Shown here one piece after another: positions 1 to 8,055 of a stretch of 20,307 bases of DNA. The notes beneath the pieces were generated by a model. It ran no database searches. It saw nothing but the letters and a program-made list of their open reading frames with translations, and had not been told where the DNA came from. This DNA comes from UBA4717 sp002404395 (GTDB lineage Bacteria > Bacillota > Clostridia > Oscillospirales > CAG-272): NCBI GenBank assembly GCA_937902275.1, contig CALFNW010000158.1:1-20307 (forward strand). Direction: 5' to 3'. The first letter of the stretch is position 1, and the number at the start of each line of letters is the position of its first letter. Made by a program: the position numbers and the translations under genes.

Positions 1-69
1 CATTCACAAATAATTTGATATTTAATTTCTGTCTAAACTTTTGGGTTCACTTCAATTACGGTGCTTTTT
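1..69. other. Short non-coding left edge
   Basis: AT-rich sequence downstream of the minus-strand pncB stop codon. I see no convincing hairpin plus T-tract and no partial gene. Confidence 0.4.
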
Positions 70-1512
70 TTACCTGAACATTCCCACTCTGCGCTGCCCT
101 GTCAACCGACGGCGCATCGTCCACAGCTTTTCCGAAAAATCTACGCAGTATTCGGTCGGATTATCAAGTCTGCAAACTTCGGGCGGCATACCGGAAAGGC
201 TTTCTGCGGCAGTTTCCCTTACTTCCGCAAGCGACGGCGGATACCAGACCCGCTTACCGCTTGTATATACCGGGATCATCAGCTCCTTCGTTTCAAAGTC
301 GGTGAGGGTCCGTGATTTCCAAGTGTTCTCCGGATGAAATATCGTATGCCTTTCAAGCGGAAGTCTTTCTCCGGCAAGCATCAGCTCGTCGGCAAGCGCC
401 GTTCCGCTTGCACGGTCAAAATATCTGACGATTTTTTTGATACCGGGAACAGTAAGCTTTCCGGGGCTTTCACTGATCTTTATTTTGGGCATAACGATCC
501 CGTTTTCCTCGGTAGCGGCAAGCTTGTACACACCGCCGAGCACCGGGTCGCTCGAAGCGGTTACCAAGCGCTCCCCCACTCCGAAAACATCGATCGGAGC
601 CGAGTCCTTCACGAGCCTCTTTATTTTAAATTCATCAAGCGAATTTGAAACAATTATACGGCAGTCGAACAATCCGGCGCGGTCAAGTCTTTCCCTGACC
701 GTCTTTGCCAAAAAGCCGATATCTCCCGAATCTATTCTTACCGCAAAGTTTTTGATCCCGCGCGGCAGAAGCACATCGCGGAAAGCTCGAATCGCATTCT
801 CAATGCCGCTGTGCAAAACATTGTATGTGTCAATAAGCAGGACCGCCCGCTCGGGATTTTGCTCACAATATACCCTGAACGCCTCGTACTCACTCAGAAA
901 AAGCTGCACCCATGAATGAGACATGGTACCGATCACCGGTATTCCGAACTTTTTTGCTGCCGGCAGACAAGACGTCGATTCACAGCCGCCGATATATGCG
1001 GCGCGCGCTCCGTTAACGGCAGCGTCGATGCCGTGCGCCCTGCGCGCCCCGATTTCGGCAACCGGCCTGCCGTCTGCCGCCGTCACCATGCGGCTGGCTT
1101 TAGTGGCAATTCTCGACTGATGATTCACCGTGCAAAGCACCAGGGTTTCAATAAGCTGTGCCTCGGCGACCGGCGCTCTTACACTTACGATCGGTTCGTT
1201 AGGAAAGGCTACCGTGCCCTCGGGCAGTGCCGAAATATCGCCCGAAAAGCGAAAATTCCGTAAAAAGTCCAGATATTCTTCGCTGTCTATACCCATCTCG
1301 CGCAAATAGTCAATATCGTCTTCGGAAAAGCTCAGCGAATCAATTGCCTCACACAGCGTTTCAAGCCCCGCGGCAATAACATATCCTCCGTTATCGGGCA
1401 CTTTCCTGAAAAACATATCAAAGCACGTCGAAACGCCCGTAATACCCGCTTTGAAGTATCCGTTTCCCATAATCATTTCATAGAAATCGGCAAGCACAGA
1501 GATATCCTTCAT
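70..1512 (-). CDS. pncB: Nicotinate phosphoribosyltransferase
   Basis: Cytoplasmic NAD-salvage enzyme that condenses nicotinate with PRPP to give nicotinate mononucleotide. The 480-residue product is normal for the family. Recognisable features are the N-terminal DFYEMIMGNGYF segment (residues 9-20), ARRAHG (157-161 region), GTMSHSW with the conserved active-site histidine (H199), DSGD (261-264) in the phosphate-binding region, and GVGERL (311-316). The reading frame extends ten codons further upstream, but I chose the ATG at 1512 because GGAGG (complement of 1519-1523) lies six bases before it and the upstream start has no such site. It lies 72 bp downstream of the radC-type gene on the same strand and is probably co-transcribed. 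No terminator is visible after it. The family assignment is from motifs, and I am confident of it. Confidence 0.95.
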   Translation of the reverse strand: MKDISVLADFYEMIMGNGYFKAGITGVSTCFDMFFRKVPDNGGYVIAAGLETLCEAIDSLSFSEDDIDYLREMGIDSEEYLDFLRNFRFSGDISALPEGTVAFPNEPIVSVRAPVAEAQLIETLVLCTVNHQSRIATKASRMVTAADGRPVAEIGARRAHGIDAAVNGARAAYIGGCESTSCLPAAKKFGIPVIGTMSHSWVQLFLSEYEAFRVYCEQNPERAVLLIDTYNVLHSGIENAIRAFRDVLLPRGIKNFAVRIDSGDIGFLAKTVRERLDRAGLFDCRIIVSNSLDEFKIKRLVKDSAPIDVFGVGERLVTASSDPVLGGVYKLAATEENGIVMPKIKISESPGKLTVPGIKKIVRYFDRASGTALADELMLAGERLPLERHTIFHPENTWKSRTLTDFETKELMIPVYTSGKRVWYPPSLAEVRETAAESLSGMPPEVCRLDNPTEYCVDFSEKLWTMRRRLTGQRRVGMFR

Positions 1513-1584
1513 CGTTCGCCTCCGCAAATAAGTCTTTACCATATTATTTGCCCGCGGCGCTTGTTTTTATGCCGAAGTCCGACA

Positions 1585-2412
1585 TTATCGGTGCTTTTCG
1601 ATTATCGCCTCGTCGGTATCGTCAAGCCCCTCTCCGAATATATACGAAACCGTGTCCTCCCCATAGTCGATCCTGACTTTATCAACCGCATTTTTTGCCT
1701 TTATGAGCGACACGTATTCGTCTCCCGCAAAGACATAAGCCTCAAGTAAAGTGGTCTGAGTCATGGCAGTTATACTTTCAATGACTGTCAGCACCTGCAT
1801 ATCCTGCGCCGACGGAGACACGTTGCCGCTCGGGTGATTATGCGCGATCACTAGATACTTTGCCCCCTGCTGTCCGAGCAAGGCGGTAAGCTTCGCCACA
1901 TCTACCGGGCAGCTCTGCGACGTACCGACCGAGACCGTATCGCAAACGATAAGCCTTCCTCTCGCGGAAAACAACGCCGCGACAACAAGCTCCTCCCTCG
2001 CTTCGCAGAATCTTCCGTGCAAAAGCTCGACTATATCTTTTTCTTCACGATAATACTTTTGTTCGCTGCGCGAAACGGCTCGCCTGCGGTTAAGTGCGGG
2101 AACGAGCTTCAGAAGCAGTGCAGTATGCTCCTTAATTCCCGTAACTGCCACGAGCGCCTCAATATCCGCCGCAAAAATTTCGTCAAGACTGCCGAATTTT
2201 GCAAGCAATATGTTGGCAAGCGGGTATACATCCTTTTGCGGCAGAGCATAGGTCAACAAAAGCTCAAGCATACGGTTGTCCTCCATCTCGTCTCTGCCGG
2301 TCTTCACTTGTGAGCAGAACCGCGCCTTCAGCCGTTTGCGATGTGCCTTTCTGAGCTTTATATCCTCTGCCGTTATTTTTACTGTTTTCGTTTTTTCGGT
2401 GTTCTTTTGCAT
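1585..2412 (-). CDS. radC: RadC-family JAB/MPN-domain protein
   Basis: A 275-residue protein of the RadC (UPF0758) family. The N-terminal part is basic (residues 15-40). A helix-hairpin-helix-like segment follows around 73-93 (FGSLDEIF...VTGI), and the C-terminal JAB1/MPN metalloprotease-like domain carries HNHPSG (191-196). The full zinc signature HxHx7SxxD is present (H191, H193, S201, D204), so the metal site looks intact. The family's link to DNA repair is historical and its biochemical activity is unsettled. The open frame runs upstream to a TTG near 2475, but the ATG at 2412 has AAGGG seven bases before it and fits the family's usual N-terminus better. Residues before the JAMM motif (SCPVDVAKL) look divergent from typical RadC. 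It is divergent from the regulator at 2562. Confidence 0.9.
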   Translation of the reverse strand: MQKNTEKTKTVKITAEDIKLRKAHRKRLKARFCSQVKTGRDEMEDNRMLELLLTYALPQKDVYPLANILLAKFGSLDEIFAADIEALVAVTGIKEHTALLLKLVPALNRRRAVSRSEQKYYREEKDIVELLHGRFCEAREELVVAALFSARGRLIVCDTVSVGTSQSCPVDVAKLTALLGQQGAKYLVIAHNHPSGNVSPSAQDMQVLTVIESITAMTQTTLLEAYVFAGDEYVSLIKAKNAVDKVRIDYGEDTVSYIFGEGLDDTDEAIIEKHR

Positions 2413-2462
2413 GATTGCGCCCTTGTATTTACGCTGTTTTCTCAAATATTCAAAAAAATCGG

Positions 2463-2491
2463 TTGAAATTTGCAAAAATTCGGGTTAAAAT
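2463..2491 (+). promoter_or_regulatory. Sigma-A-type promoter for the winged-helix regulator
   Basis: TTGAAA (2463-2468) and TAAAAT (2486-2491) are separated by exactly 17 bases. They lie about 70 bp upstream of the TTG start at 2562, inside the divergent radC/regulator intergenic region. Confidence 0.6.
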
Positions 2492-2495
2492 CAAT

Positions 2496-2533
2496 GTAAC
2501 GGACAATTTAAAGCAACCTTTTTGCACCGTTAC
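2496..2533 (+). other. Inverted repeat in the 5' leader of the regulator
   Basis: GTAACGG (2496-2502) is a perfect inverted copy of CCGTTAC (2527-2533). An inner pair GCAA/TTGC (about 2513-2525) could extend the fold. It lies just downstream of the predicted promoter and ahead of the ribosome binding site, so it could be an operator or a leader stem-loop. No T-tract follows it. Confidence 0.4.
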
Positions 2534-2561
2534 GTCAGAACGAACAAAGGAGTGTCAAGCT

Positions 2562-3167
2562 TTGAGAACGAATAAAAACGCCGCCGTCAATATCATATCG
2601 GAAAACGAACAGTTGTCAAGAACCTTAGTATTGCTGTGCTCGGAGTTGGGACTTGACGCCGTGCGCTCCGATGAGTGCAACGGGATCATCAATATAATAG
2701 ATCTGACCGACAAAGAGAGAATACCCGCAAATATCAGCGCCGCTCAAACGATACTTATAACCAAAAACGTCGATACCCCGACTGAACGAAGCGAAAACAT
2801 TCTCGTTTATCCCTTTGCCTGGGAGCATTTTCGCATCATGCTCAGACGCACATACGAAGCCGCAGCTTTTGCCCCCGACAGATTACCGAAGTTAAGCGGA
2901 AATCTCCTCACAGCTTCGGGTAAATGCGTCAGGCTCTCAAAACGTGAGGCAACGCTCTTCAACTTCTTTGCGGAGAATCCCGAACGTGTCGTCGACAGAA
3001 AAGAAATAATCCATGCCGTGTGGGAGACCGACAGTGAAAATTCAAATATAGTTGATGTTTACATAAACTATCTGCGCAAAAAACTGTCTGAAGTCACCGA
3101 CGACGCCTACATTCGCTCTGTCCGCGGCAAAGGATATGTTTACACAAAGAAAACGACACGGATATAA
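2562..3167 (+). CDS. OmpR/PhoB-type winged-helix regulator with degenerate receiver
   Basis: A 201-residue transcription factor. The C-terminal 110-197 is a clear Trans_reg_C (OmpR/PhoB) winged helix: LSKREATLFNFFAENP, then VVDRKEIIHAVW, then VDVYINYLRKKL and the wing segment IRSVRGKGYVY. Residues 7-100 have the strand/helix rhythm of a receiver domain but are shorter than usual. The acidic pair is replaced by SEN (13-15). D47 in IIDLTD may match the phosphoacceptor. The conserved Lys of KPF is Tyr (YPF, 83-85). A TTG start at 2562 was chosen because AAAGGAG (2546-2552) sits nine bases upstream, although the frame extends to 2415. No sensor kinase is adjacent. Phosphorylation-independent action is an inference. 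The gene target is unknown. Confidence 0.8.
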   Translation: MRTNKNAAVNIISENEQLSRTLVLLCSELGLDAVRSDECNGIINIIDLTDKERIPANISAAQTILITKNVDTPTERSENILVYPFAWEHFRIMLRRTYEAAAFAPDRLPKLSGNLLTASGKCVRLSKREATLFNFFAENPERVVDRKEIIHAVWETDSENSNIVDVYINYLRKKLSEVTDDAYIRSVRGKGYVYTKKTTRI

Positions 3168-3283
3168 ATATGAAATAATTATATTCACGCGCGGCAATTT
3201 TGTCAAGTATGATAATATAATCACATAATAATTACGACACCGTCATATATTTTTGTATAAAGAAGTATATGAGGTGAGGCTTT

Positions 3284-3544
3284 TTGAAGGATTATATCGA
3301 GCAGCGTGTCATTGAGCTTGCGTGCTACATAATCGAAAACAAGTCAACCGTGCGAAGCACGGCACGAAAATTCGGGATCTCCAAATCTACCGTACATAAA
3401 GATATTACCGAAAGACTTTGTCGGCTCGACCGTGAGCTTTTCTCTCAGGTGCACGCTCTCTTGGAAACAAACAAATCTGAGCGTCACCTCAGAGGCGGCG
3501 AAGCCACCCGGCTGAAGTATAAAAGCTACCGACGTTCCGTATAA
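3284..3544 (+). CDS. spoIIID: Sporulation transcription factor SpoIIID
   Basis: An 86-residue DNA-binding protein of the mother-cell sporulation programme, which in Bacillus and Clostridium represses and activates sigma-E and sigma-K genes. The sequence is highly characteristic: an N-terminal DYIEQRVIELACYI helix, the helix-turn-helix ARKFGISKSTVHKDITERL (about 27-45), and the basic RHLRGGEATRLKYK tail (about 67-80). Translation starts at TTG 3284, with GAGGTGAGG (3271-3279) correctly spaced upstream. It is monocistronic in appearance and is followed by a strong stem-loop. I could not define a convincing sigma-E promoter in the AT-rich 116-bp gap upstream. Its presence implies that the host is, or descends from, an endospore former. 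Confidence 0.96.
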   Translation: MKDYIEQRVIELACYIIENKSTVRSTARKFGISKSTVHKDITERLCRLDRELFSQVHALLETNKSERHLRGGEATRLKYKSYRRSV

Positions 3545-3555
3545 CAACCATATCC

Positions 3556-3604
3556 GAACGAAGCGACTGCCGCAAGTGCTCATGCTTGAGGCAGTCGCTC
3601 GTTC
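3556..3604 (+). terminator. spoIIID: Strong stem-loop downstream of spoIIID
   Basis: GCGACTGCC (3563-3571) pairs with GGCAGTCGC (3590-3598). The stem extends outward with GAACG/CGTTC and inward with CAAG/CTTG. The only T-rich stretch (around 3627-3640) is some 25 bases further on, so this is a probable but not canonical terminator. Confidence 0.55.
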
Positions 3605-3727
3605 AACTCAAGGCCTTCACCTGACATTTTTTGCTTTCTTTATCTCAAAACACCGTTTTGGGGCAATTTTGGCTCTCAATTTACATAAAATTGACAAAAA
3701 AAAGACGATATTTTTGTGAAATATGTA

Positions 3728-3756
3728 TTTACAACACGATATGTTTGTAGTATAAT
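3728..3756 (+). promoter_or_regulatory. recQ: Near-consensus sigma-A promoter of recQ
   Basis: TTTACA (3728-3733) and TATAAT (3751-3756) are separated by 17 bases, about 50 bp upstream of the recQ start. It is one of the two best promoter matches in the window. Confidence 0.75.
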
Positions 3757-3777
3757 AATCATATAAATCATGATTAT
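3755..3777. promoter_or_regulatory. Operator-like dyad at the recQ transcription start
   Basis: ATAATCAT (3755-3762) and ATGATTAT (3770-3777) are perfect inverted 8-mers. A 10-bp perfect palindrome AATCATGATT lies at 3766-3775. They overlap the end of the -10 box and the expected +1, a placement typical of repressor sites, but AT-rich DNA gives such dyads by chance. Confidence 0.35.
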
Positions 3778-3806
3778 TTATTTTTTCTCCGCGGAAGAGT
3801 CAGGAT

Positions 3807-5600
3807 ATGCCGGAACTTGAAAAAGAACTGAAAAAATATTACGGATATGACACCTTTCGAGCCGGTCAGCGCGAAGTAATTGATACAATACTTAACGGAC
3901 GCGATGTACTTGCAATTATGCCCACAGGCTCGGGCAAATCGGTATGCTATCAGCTGCCGGCACTGCTTCTCGGCGGCATCACCATAGTAGTGTCTCCGTT
4001 AATTTCATTGATGAAGGACCAGGTTGCAGCACTCGGCGAGATAGGTGTCCGCGCGGCATACATAAACAGCTCTCTGACGCCGAATCAGACCTTGCTTGCA
4101 CTGAAAAACGCAAGCCGCGGTATGTACAAAATCATATATGTTGCTCCCGAGCGGTTAGAGACCGACTCTTTCAGACAGTTCTCGCATCGTGCTGACATTT
4201 CGCTTGTGGCGATCGATGAAGCCCATTGTGTGTCACAGTGGGGGCATGATTTCCGCCGAAGCTATCTAAACGTGAGCAACTACATTGCCACACTTCCGAA
4301 ACGTCCGGTAGTTGCGGCATTTACGGCGACTGCCACCGAAAGAGTCAGACGCGATATTTCGGATCTGCTGTGTCTGCACGACCCGAAATGCGTAACCACA
4401 GGTTATGACAGACCTAACCTCTATTTCGGCGTAGATAATCCGAAAGACAAATTCTCATACGTACTTGACTTTATCCGCAGACGCCGCGGCAAAAGCGGCA
4501 TTATCTATTGCTCTACACGCAAGCAGACCGACCTGCTATGCGATGCACTCAGAGACCGCGGTATCGAAGCCTGCAAATATCATGCCGGCTTGACCGATGC
4601 CGAAAGAGGCAAAAACCAGGAAGATTTCGTATACGACCGCGCAACCGTAATCGTTGCCACCAACGCATTCGGCATGGGAATAGACAAATCAAACGTCTCG
4701 TTTGTTATCCATTATAATATGCCGCTGAGCGTGGAATCCTACTATCAGGAAGCCGGGCGTGCCGGCAGAGACGGTGCAAACGCCGAGTGTGTACTGCTGT
4801 ATTCAAAGGCGGATATTGCCGTCGGCAAATTCATGCTTGACCGTTCGTTTGATGCGCTGAAGGAAGAGTTTCCCGAGGAAGCGGAAGCCTCGCTTGAAGT
4901 CAACAGGCAAAAGTTCGACGACGCTATAAAACTCTTCGGATCAAAAAGCTGTCTGAGAGCGCGCATCCTTGACTATTTCGGCGAAGCATACAAAAATAAA
5001 ACCTGCGGCAAATGTTCGGTATGCCTTAAAAAGAATACCGCGCTGACGCCGAACTCAGTGAAACTCACGGTAGGTGCGCTTGTCAAAGCCACCGGCGGGC
5101 GCTTCGGAGCATCAATGATCGCTTCGATCCTCTCAGGTGAGAAAAACGAGCGGATAATCGAACGCGGATTTGACAAGCTGTATGAATTCGGGTCTCTCAG
5201 GCTCTCGGGGAAATTGAAGATACGCGACATGATAGACGCCATGATCGCCGAAGGCAGCCTTGAAGTATGCGGGTCGCAGTATCCCGTGCTTAAGCTTTCG
5301 CCCGAATTTGAAAAAACGCTCGCCGCAGCGGGAGCCGTTCGGACGGTCGCTACGGCTCCGCTTGTTCCGAATACACTGAAAGCCGATGTCAAAACCGTGG
5401 AAAAGCTGAAATGCTGGCGCAAAAAGGCGGCGGATATTGCCGGCGTTCCGCCGTATATTATAATGAGTGATCTGACGATAGACAGAATTGCCGTATCAAG
5501 ACCGCGCAACATAATCGAACTGTCGAGAATCGACGGAATGTCCGACGAACGCATCAACCGTTACGGGAAAAACATACTTTCGGCACTTGCAAAGGACTGA
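3807..5600 (+). CDS. recQ: ATP-dependent DNA helicase RecQ
   Basis: A 597-residue 3'-5' DNA helicase for recombination and replication-fork repair. Superfamily 2 motifs are in order: Walker A TGSGKS (40-45), the DEAH box (137-140) followed by the RecQ aromatic-loop region HCVSQWGHDFR, TATAT (motif III, about 174-178), and QEAGRAGRDG (motif VI, 314-323). The RecQ-C zinc site has its four cysteines (C382, C400, C403, C406), and residues about 525-597 form an HRDC domain. All core catalytic residues are present and the length is typical of full RecQ. The start at 3807 follows a GGA/AGGA-rich stretch. The gene has its own promoter and ends 55 bp before glgC, with a small hairpin between them. Confidence 0.97.
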   Translation: MPELEKELKKYYGYDTFRAGQREVIDTILNGRDVLAIMPTGSGKSVCYQLPALLLGGITIVVSPLISLMKDQVAALGEIGVRAAYINSSLTPNQTLLALKNASRGMYKIIYVAPERLETDSFRQFSHRADISLVAIDEAHCVSQWGHDFRRSYLNVSNYIATLPKRPVVAAFTATATERVRRDISDLLCLHDPKCVTTGYDRPNLYFGVDNPKDKFSYVLDFIRRRRGKSGIIYCSTRKQTDLLCDALRDRGIEACKYHAGLTDAERGKNQEDFVYDRATVIVATNAFGMGIDKSNVSFVIHYNMPLSVESYYQEAGRAGRDGANAECVLLYSKADIAVGKFMLDRSFDALKEEFPEEAEASLEVNRQKFDDAIKLFGSKSCLRARILDYFGEAYKNKTCGKCSVCLKKNTALTPNSVKLTVGALVKATGGRFGASMIASILSGEKNERIIERGFDKLYEFGSLRLSGKLKIRDMIDAMIAEGSLEVCGSQYPVLKLSPEFEKTLAAAGAVRTVATAPLVPNTLKADVKTVEKLKCWRKKAADIAGVPPYIIMSDLTIDRIAVSRPRNIIELSRIDGMSDERINRYGKNILSALAKD

Positions 5601-5612
5601 ACGCGAATCCAC

Positions 5613-5629
5613 CCGGTCTGCGCGACCGG
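5613..5629 (+). other. Small hairpin between recQ and glgC
   Basis: CCGGTC (5613-5618) and GACCGG (5624-5629) form a 6-bp GC stem with a 5-base loop. No T-run follows, so it is not a standard terminator. It may attenuate read-through from recQ into the glycogen operon. Confidence 0.35.
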
Positions 5630-5655
5630 TCATTATACAAAACGGAGGGAATCAT

Positions 5656-6882
5656 ATGTACAAGAAAAAAGAGTGTATAGCCATGCTGCTTGCGGGCGGT
5701 CAGGGAAGCAGGCTTTACACCCTGACCGAAAAAACCGCAAAGCCCGCCATTCCTTTCGGCGGGAAATACCGCATTATTGACTTTACGCTTTCCAACTGTA
5801 TCAATTCGGGCATAGACACAGTAGGCGTACTTACTCAGTATCAGCCGCTTGTGCTCAACGAATATATCGGAAACGGTCAGCCGTGGGATCTTGACCGCAC
5901 TTTCGGCGGAGTAATGGTGCTTCCGCCGTATCAGGGCAACAAATCGGCGGATTGGTATAAGGGCACTGCAAATGCCATATATCAGAATCTCAACTTTATT
6001 GAGCGCTACGATCCCGATTATGTGCTCGTGCTCTCGGGCGACCACATTTACAAGCAAAATTACGGTGAAATGCTTGACTATCACAAAAAAACGGGAGCAG
6101 ACTGCACGATCGCGGTGCTTGACGTCCCCCTCGAACAGGCAAGCCGCTTCGGTATTATGAACTGCGACGAAAACGGACGCATACTTGAATTTGAAGAAAA
6201 GCCCGCCGAACCGAAGAGCACCAAAGCGTCAATGGGCATCTACATTTTCAGCCGCGAAGTGCTTACAAAATACCTTGTCGCGGACGAAGCCGACCCGAAT
6301 TCCTCGAAAGATTTCGGCAAAAACATTATCCCCGCAATGCTTCGCGACGGTTGCAGTATGTACGCATACGGCTTCTCGGGATATTGGAAAGACGTAGGAA
6401 CGATACCGAGCCTTTGGGAAGCAAACATGGATCTGCTCGGGGACAATCCGACCTTCAATCTCTACGATATGTCATGGAGAATATACTCAAGAAGCGAGTC
6501 ACGCCCGCCGCATTTCGTCGGCGGAAACGCAACGATAACCAACTCCATCATCACTGAGGGCTGTGAAATATACGGTACCGTTATAAACTCGGTGCTGTTC
6601 GGCGGCGTATACGTTGCTCCCGGCGCCGTAGTGAAAGATTCCATTATAATGAGCGACACGAAGCTGCTTGAGAACTCGGAAGTCTGCTATTCAATTATCG
6701 ACTCAAATACGGTCATAGGCGAAAACGTCACCCTCGGCGCCTCGCAGAAGCCGAGCAAATTCAAAATTACGCTTATCGGCGGCAATTTAACGATAAACGA
6801 GCATGACAATATTCCGGCGGGAGCAATGGTCAACCGCGCGTTTCTCGATAAACAGAAAGAAAATAAAGAGGGAAAGGACTGA
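5656..6882 (+). CDS. glgC: Glucose-1-phosphate adenylyltransferase, catalytic subunit
   Basis: Makes ADP-glucose from ATP and glucose-1-phosphate, the committed step of bacterial glycogen synthesis. The 408-residue product has an N-terminal nucleotidyltransferase fold with LLAGGQGSRL (11-20), GKYRIIDF (36-43), SGDHIY with the catalytic aspartate (127-132), and FEEKP (179-183). The C-terminal third is a left-handed beta-helix of hexapeptide repeats (NATITNSIITEGCEIYG onward). The frame extends 23 codons upstream, but the ATG at 5656 has GGAGGG (5644-5649) seven bases before it and matches the family N-terminus. It is first in the glgCDAP run, and glgD starts 6 bp after its stop. All catalytic signatures are intact, in contrast to GlgD. 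Confidence 0.97.
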   Translation: MYKKKECIAMLLAGGQGSRLYTLTEKTAKPAIPFGGKYRIIDFTLSNCINSGIDTVGVLTQYQPLVLNEYIGNGQPWDLDRTFGGVMVLPPYQGNKSADWYKGTANAIYQNLNFIERYDPDYVLVLSGDHIYKQNYGEMLDYHKKTGADCTIAVLDVPLEQASRFGIMNCDENGRILEFEEKPAEPKSTKASMGIYIFSREVLTKYLVADEADPNSSKDFGKNIIPAMLRDGCSMYAYGFSGYWKDVGTIPSLWEANMDLLGDNPTFNLYDMSWRIYSRSESRPPHFVGGNATITNSIITEGCEIYGTVINSVLFGGVYVAPGAVVKDSIIMSDTKLLENSEVCYSIIDSNTVIGENVTLGASQKPSKFKITLIGGNLTINEHDNIPAGAMVNRAFLDKQKENKEGKD

Positions 6883-6888
6883 GCACAA

Positions 6889-8028
6889 ATGGCGACTGCA
6901 AGCGGAATAATATTTTCAAACATTCATGACAAAAGCATACCTGAGCTGACCCGCAAACGCACGATGGCAAGTATTCCTTTCGGATGCAAATACAGACTTA
7001 TCGACTTTGCCCTCTCAAACATGGTCAATTCGGGGATCACAAACGTCAGCGTGATCACTCATTACAATTATCAGTCACTTATCGATCATATCGGGTCGGG
7101 AAAAGATTGGGATCTTGCCAGACGTTCGGGCGGCCTCAAGATCCTTACCCCTTATATTACCTCTTTCGCCAACGCGAACAACAGTCTTTACAAATCAAGG
7201 CTTGAAGCGCTTATGAGCATAAACTACTCGCTCTCGCGTTTCACCTCGGATGTGATCGTTTTCTCGGATTGCGATGTCATCTGCAACATCGATCTCAGCG
7301 AAATGATAAACGACCACATAAAGAGCGGCGCGGATATTACGTTCGCAGTCAAAAACGTAAATCTGACCGAAGAGACTGCGGCGCAGAATTTTATTTTTAA
7401 ATCAAATGAAGACGGCATCATCACCGACGCCGTCCCGTTCCCGACTCACGGAGTCAGCGGCCCTCAGGATATCAACCTCAATATCTTTATTGCCACCCGT
7501 GAATATATTCAAAAGGTCATCGACGACGCGATAGCGCACGGCTACAAGAGCTTCCATCATGATATTATCATGCCGAATATCAGAAAAGGCCGCTTCCGCA
7601 CTTACCGCTATGACGGATATTTTGCAAACGTGACCTCGCTCAACTCATATTACAGGCATAATATGGATCTGATCTCCGATGAAGGCATCAGAAGCGAGCT
7701 GTTCGGCGTAAAAAGCCGTCCGGTATTCACAAAAGTCCGCAACTCCGCTCCCACAAAGTACGAAAATGACGGTCTGGTCAAAAACTCGCTTATAGCCGAC
7801 GGATGCATTATTGACGGAACGGTTGAAAACTCCATACTTTTCCGCGGAGTCAAGATCGGCAAAAATACCATAGTTAAAAATTCGATCCTGTTCCAGGACA
7901 CGATCACCGGCGAAAATGTATTTCTGAACTGTGTAATTACCGATAAAAATACCGTCATACGTGACGGACGGATCCTATCCGGACACGAAACCCTCCCGTT
8001 TTATATTGAAAAAGGAAAGATGATCTGA
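6889..8028 (+). CDS. glgD: GlgD, non-catalytic/regulatory ADP-glucose pyrophosphorylase subunit
   Basis: A 379-residue paralogue of GlgC found in Firmicutes, where it pairs with GlgC in a hetero-oligomer. The fold is retained: SIPFGCKYRLIDFALSN (28-44) matches the GlgC GKYRIIDF region, and a C-terminal hexapeptide beta-helix runs from about residue 290 (NSLIADGCIIDGTVENSILF). The catalytic motifs are lost. The GGxGxRL loop is replaced by SNIHDKSIPEL (10-20), SGDH by FSDCD (125-129), and there is no EKP motif. This fits the known role of GlgD as a modulator of GlgC rather than an enzyme by itself. Its start lies 6 bp after glgC, so the two are almost certainly co-translated. Confidence 0.94.
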   Translation: MATASGIIFSNIHDKSIPELTRKRTMASIPFGCKYRLIDFALSNMVNSGITNVSVITHYNYQSLIDHIGSGKDWDLARRSGGLKILTPYITSFANANNSLYKSRLEALMSINYSLSRFTSDVIVFSDCDVICNIDLSEMINDHIKSGADITFAVKNVNLTEETAAQNFIFKSNEDGIITDAVPFPTHGVSGPQDINLNIFIATREYIQKVIDDAIAHGYKSFHHDIIMPNIRKGRFRTYRYDGYFANVTSLNSYYRHNMDLISDEGIRSELFGVKSRPVFTKVRNSAPTKYENDGLVKNSLIADGCIIDGTVENSILFRGVKIGKNTIVKNSILFQDTITGENVFLNCVITDKNTVIRDGRILSGHETLPFYIEKGKMI

Positions 8029-8055
8029 GCCACGCTGAGAAAGGAAAACAAGGAT

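Noticed and set aside
2415..2561. N-terminal extension of the regulator to 2415, overlapping the radC promoter region
   Set aside because: The extension has no ribosome binding site and covers the predicted promoter. TTG 2562 has AAAGGAG at good spacing.
3646..3660. CAAAAC-ACC-GTTTTG mini-hairpin in the spoIIID-recQ gap
   Set aside because: An AT-rich 6-bp stem with no T-tract and no nearby start. Indistinguishable from chance.
3691..3719. TTGACA at 3691 as the -35 box of recQ
   Set aside because: The perfect hexamer has no plausible -10 at 16-18 bases. The TTTACA-17-TATAAT pair downstream is much better.
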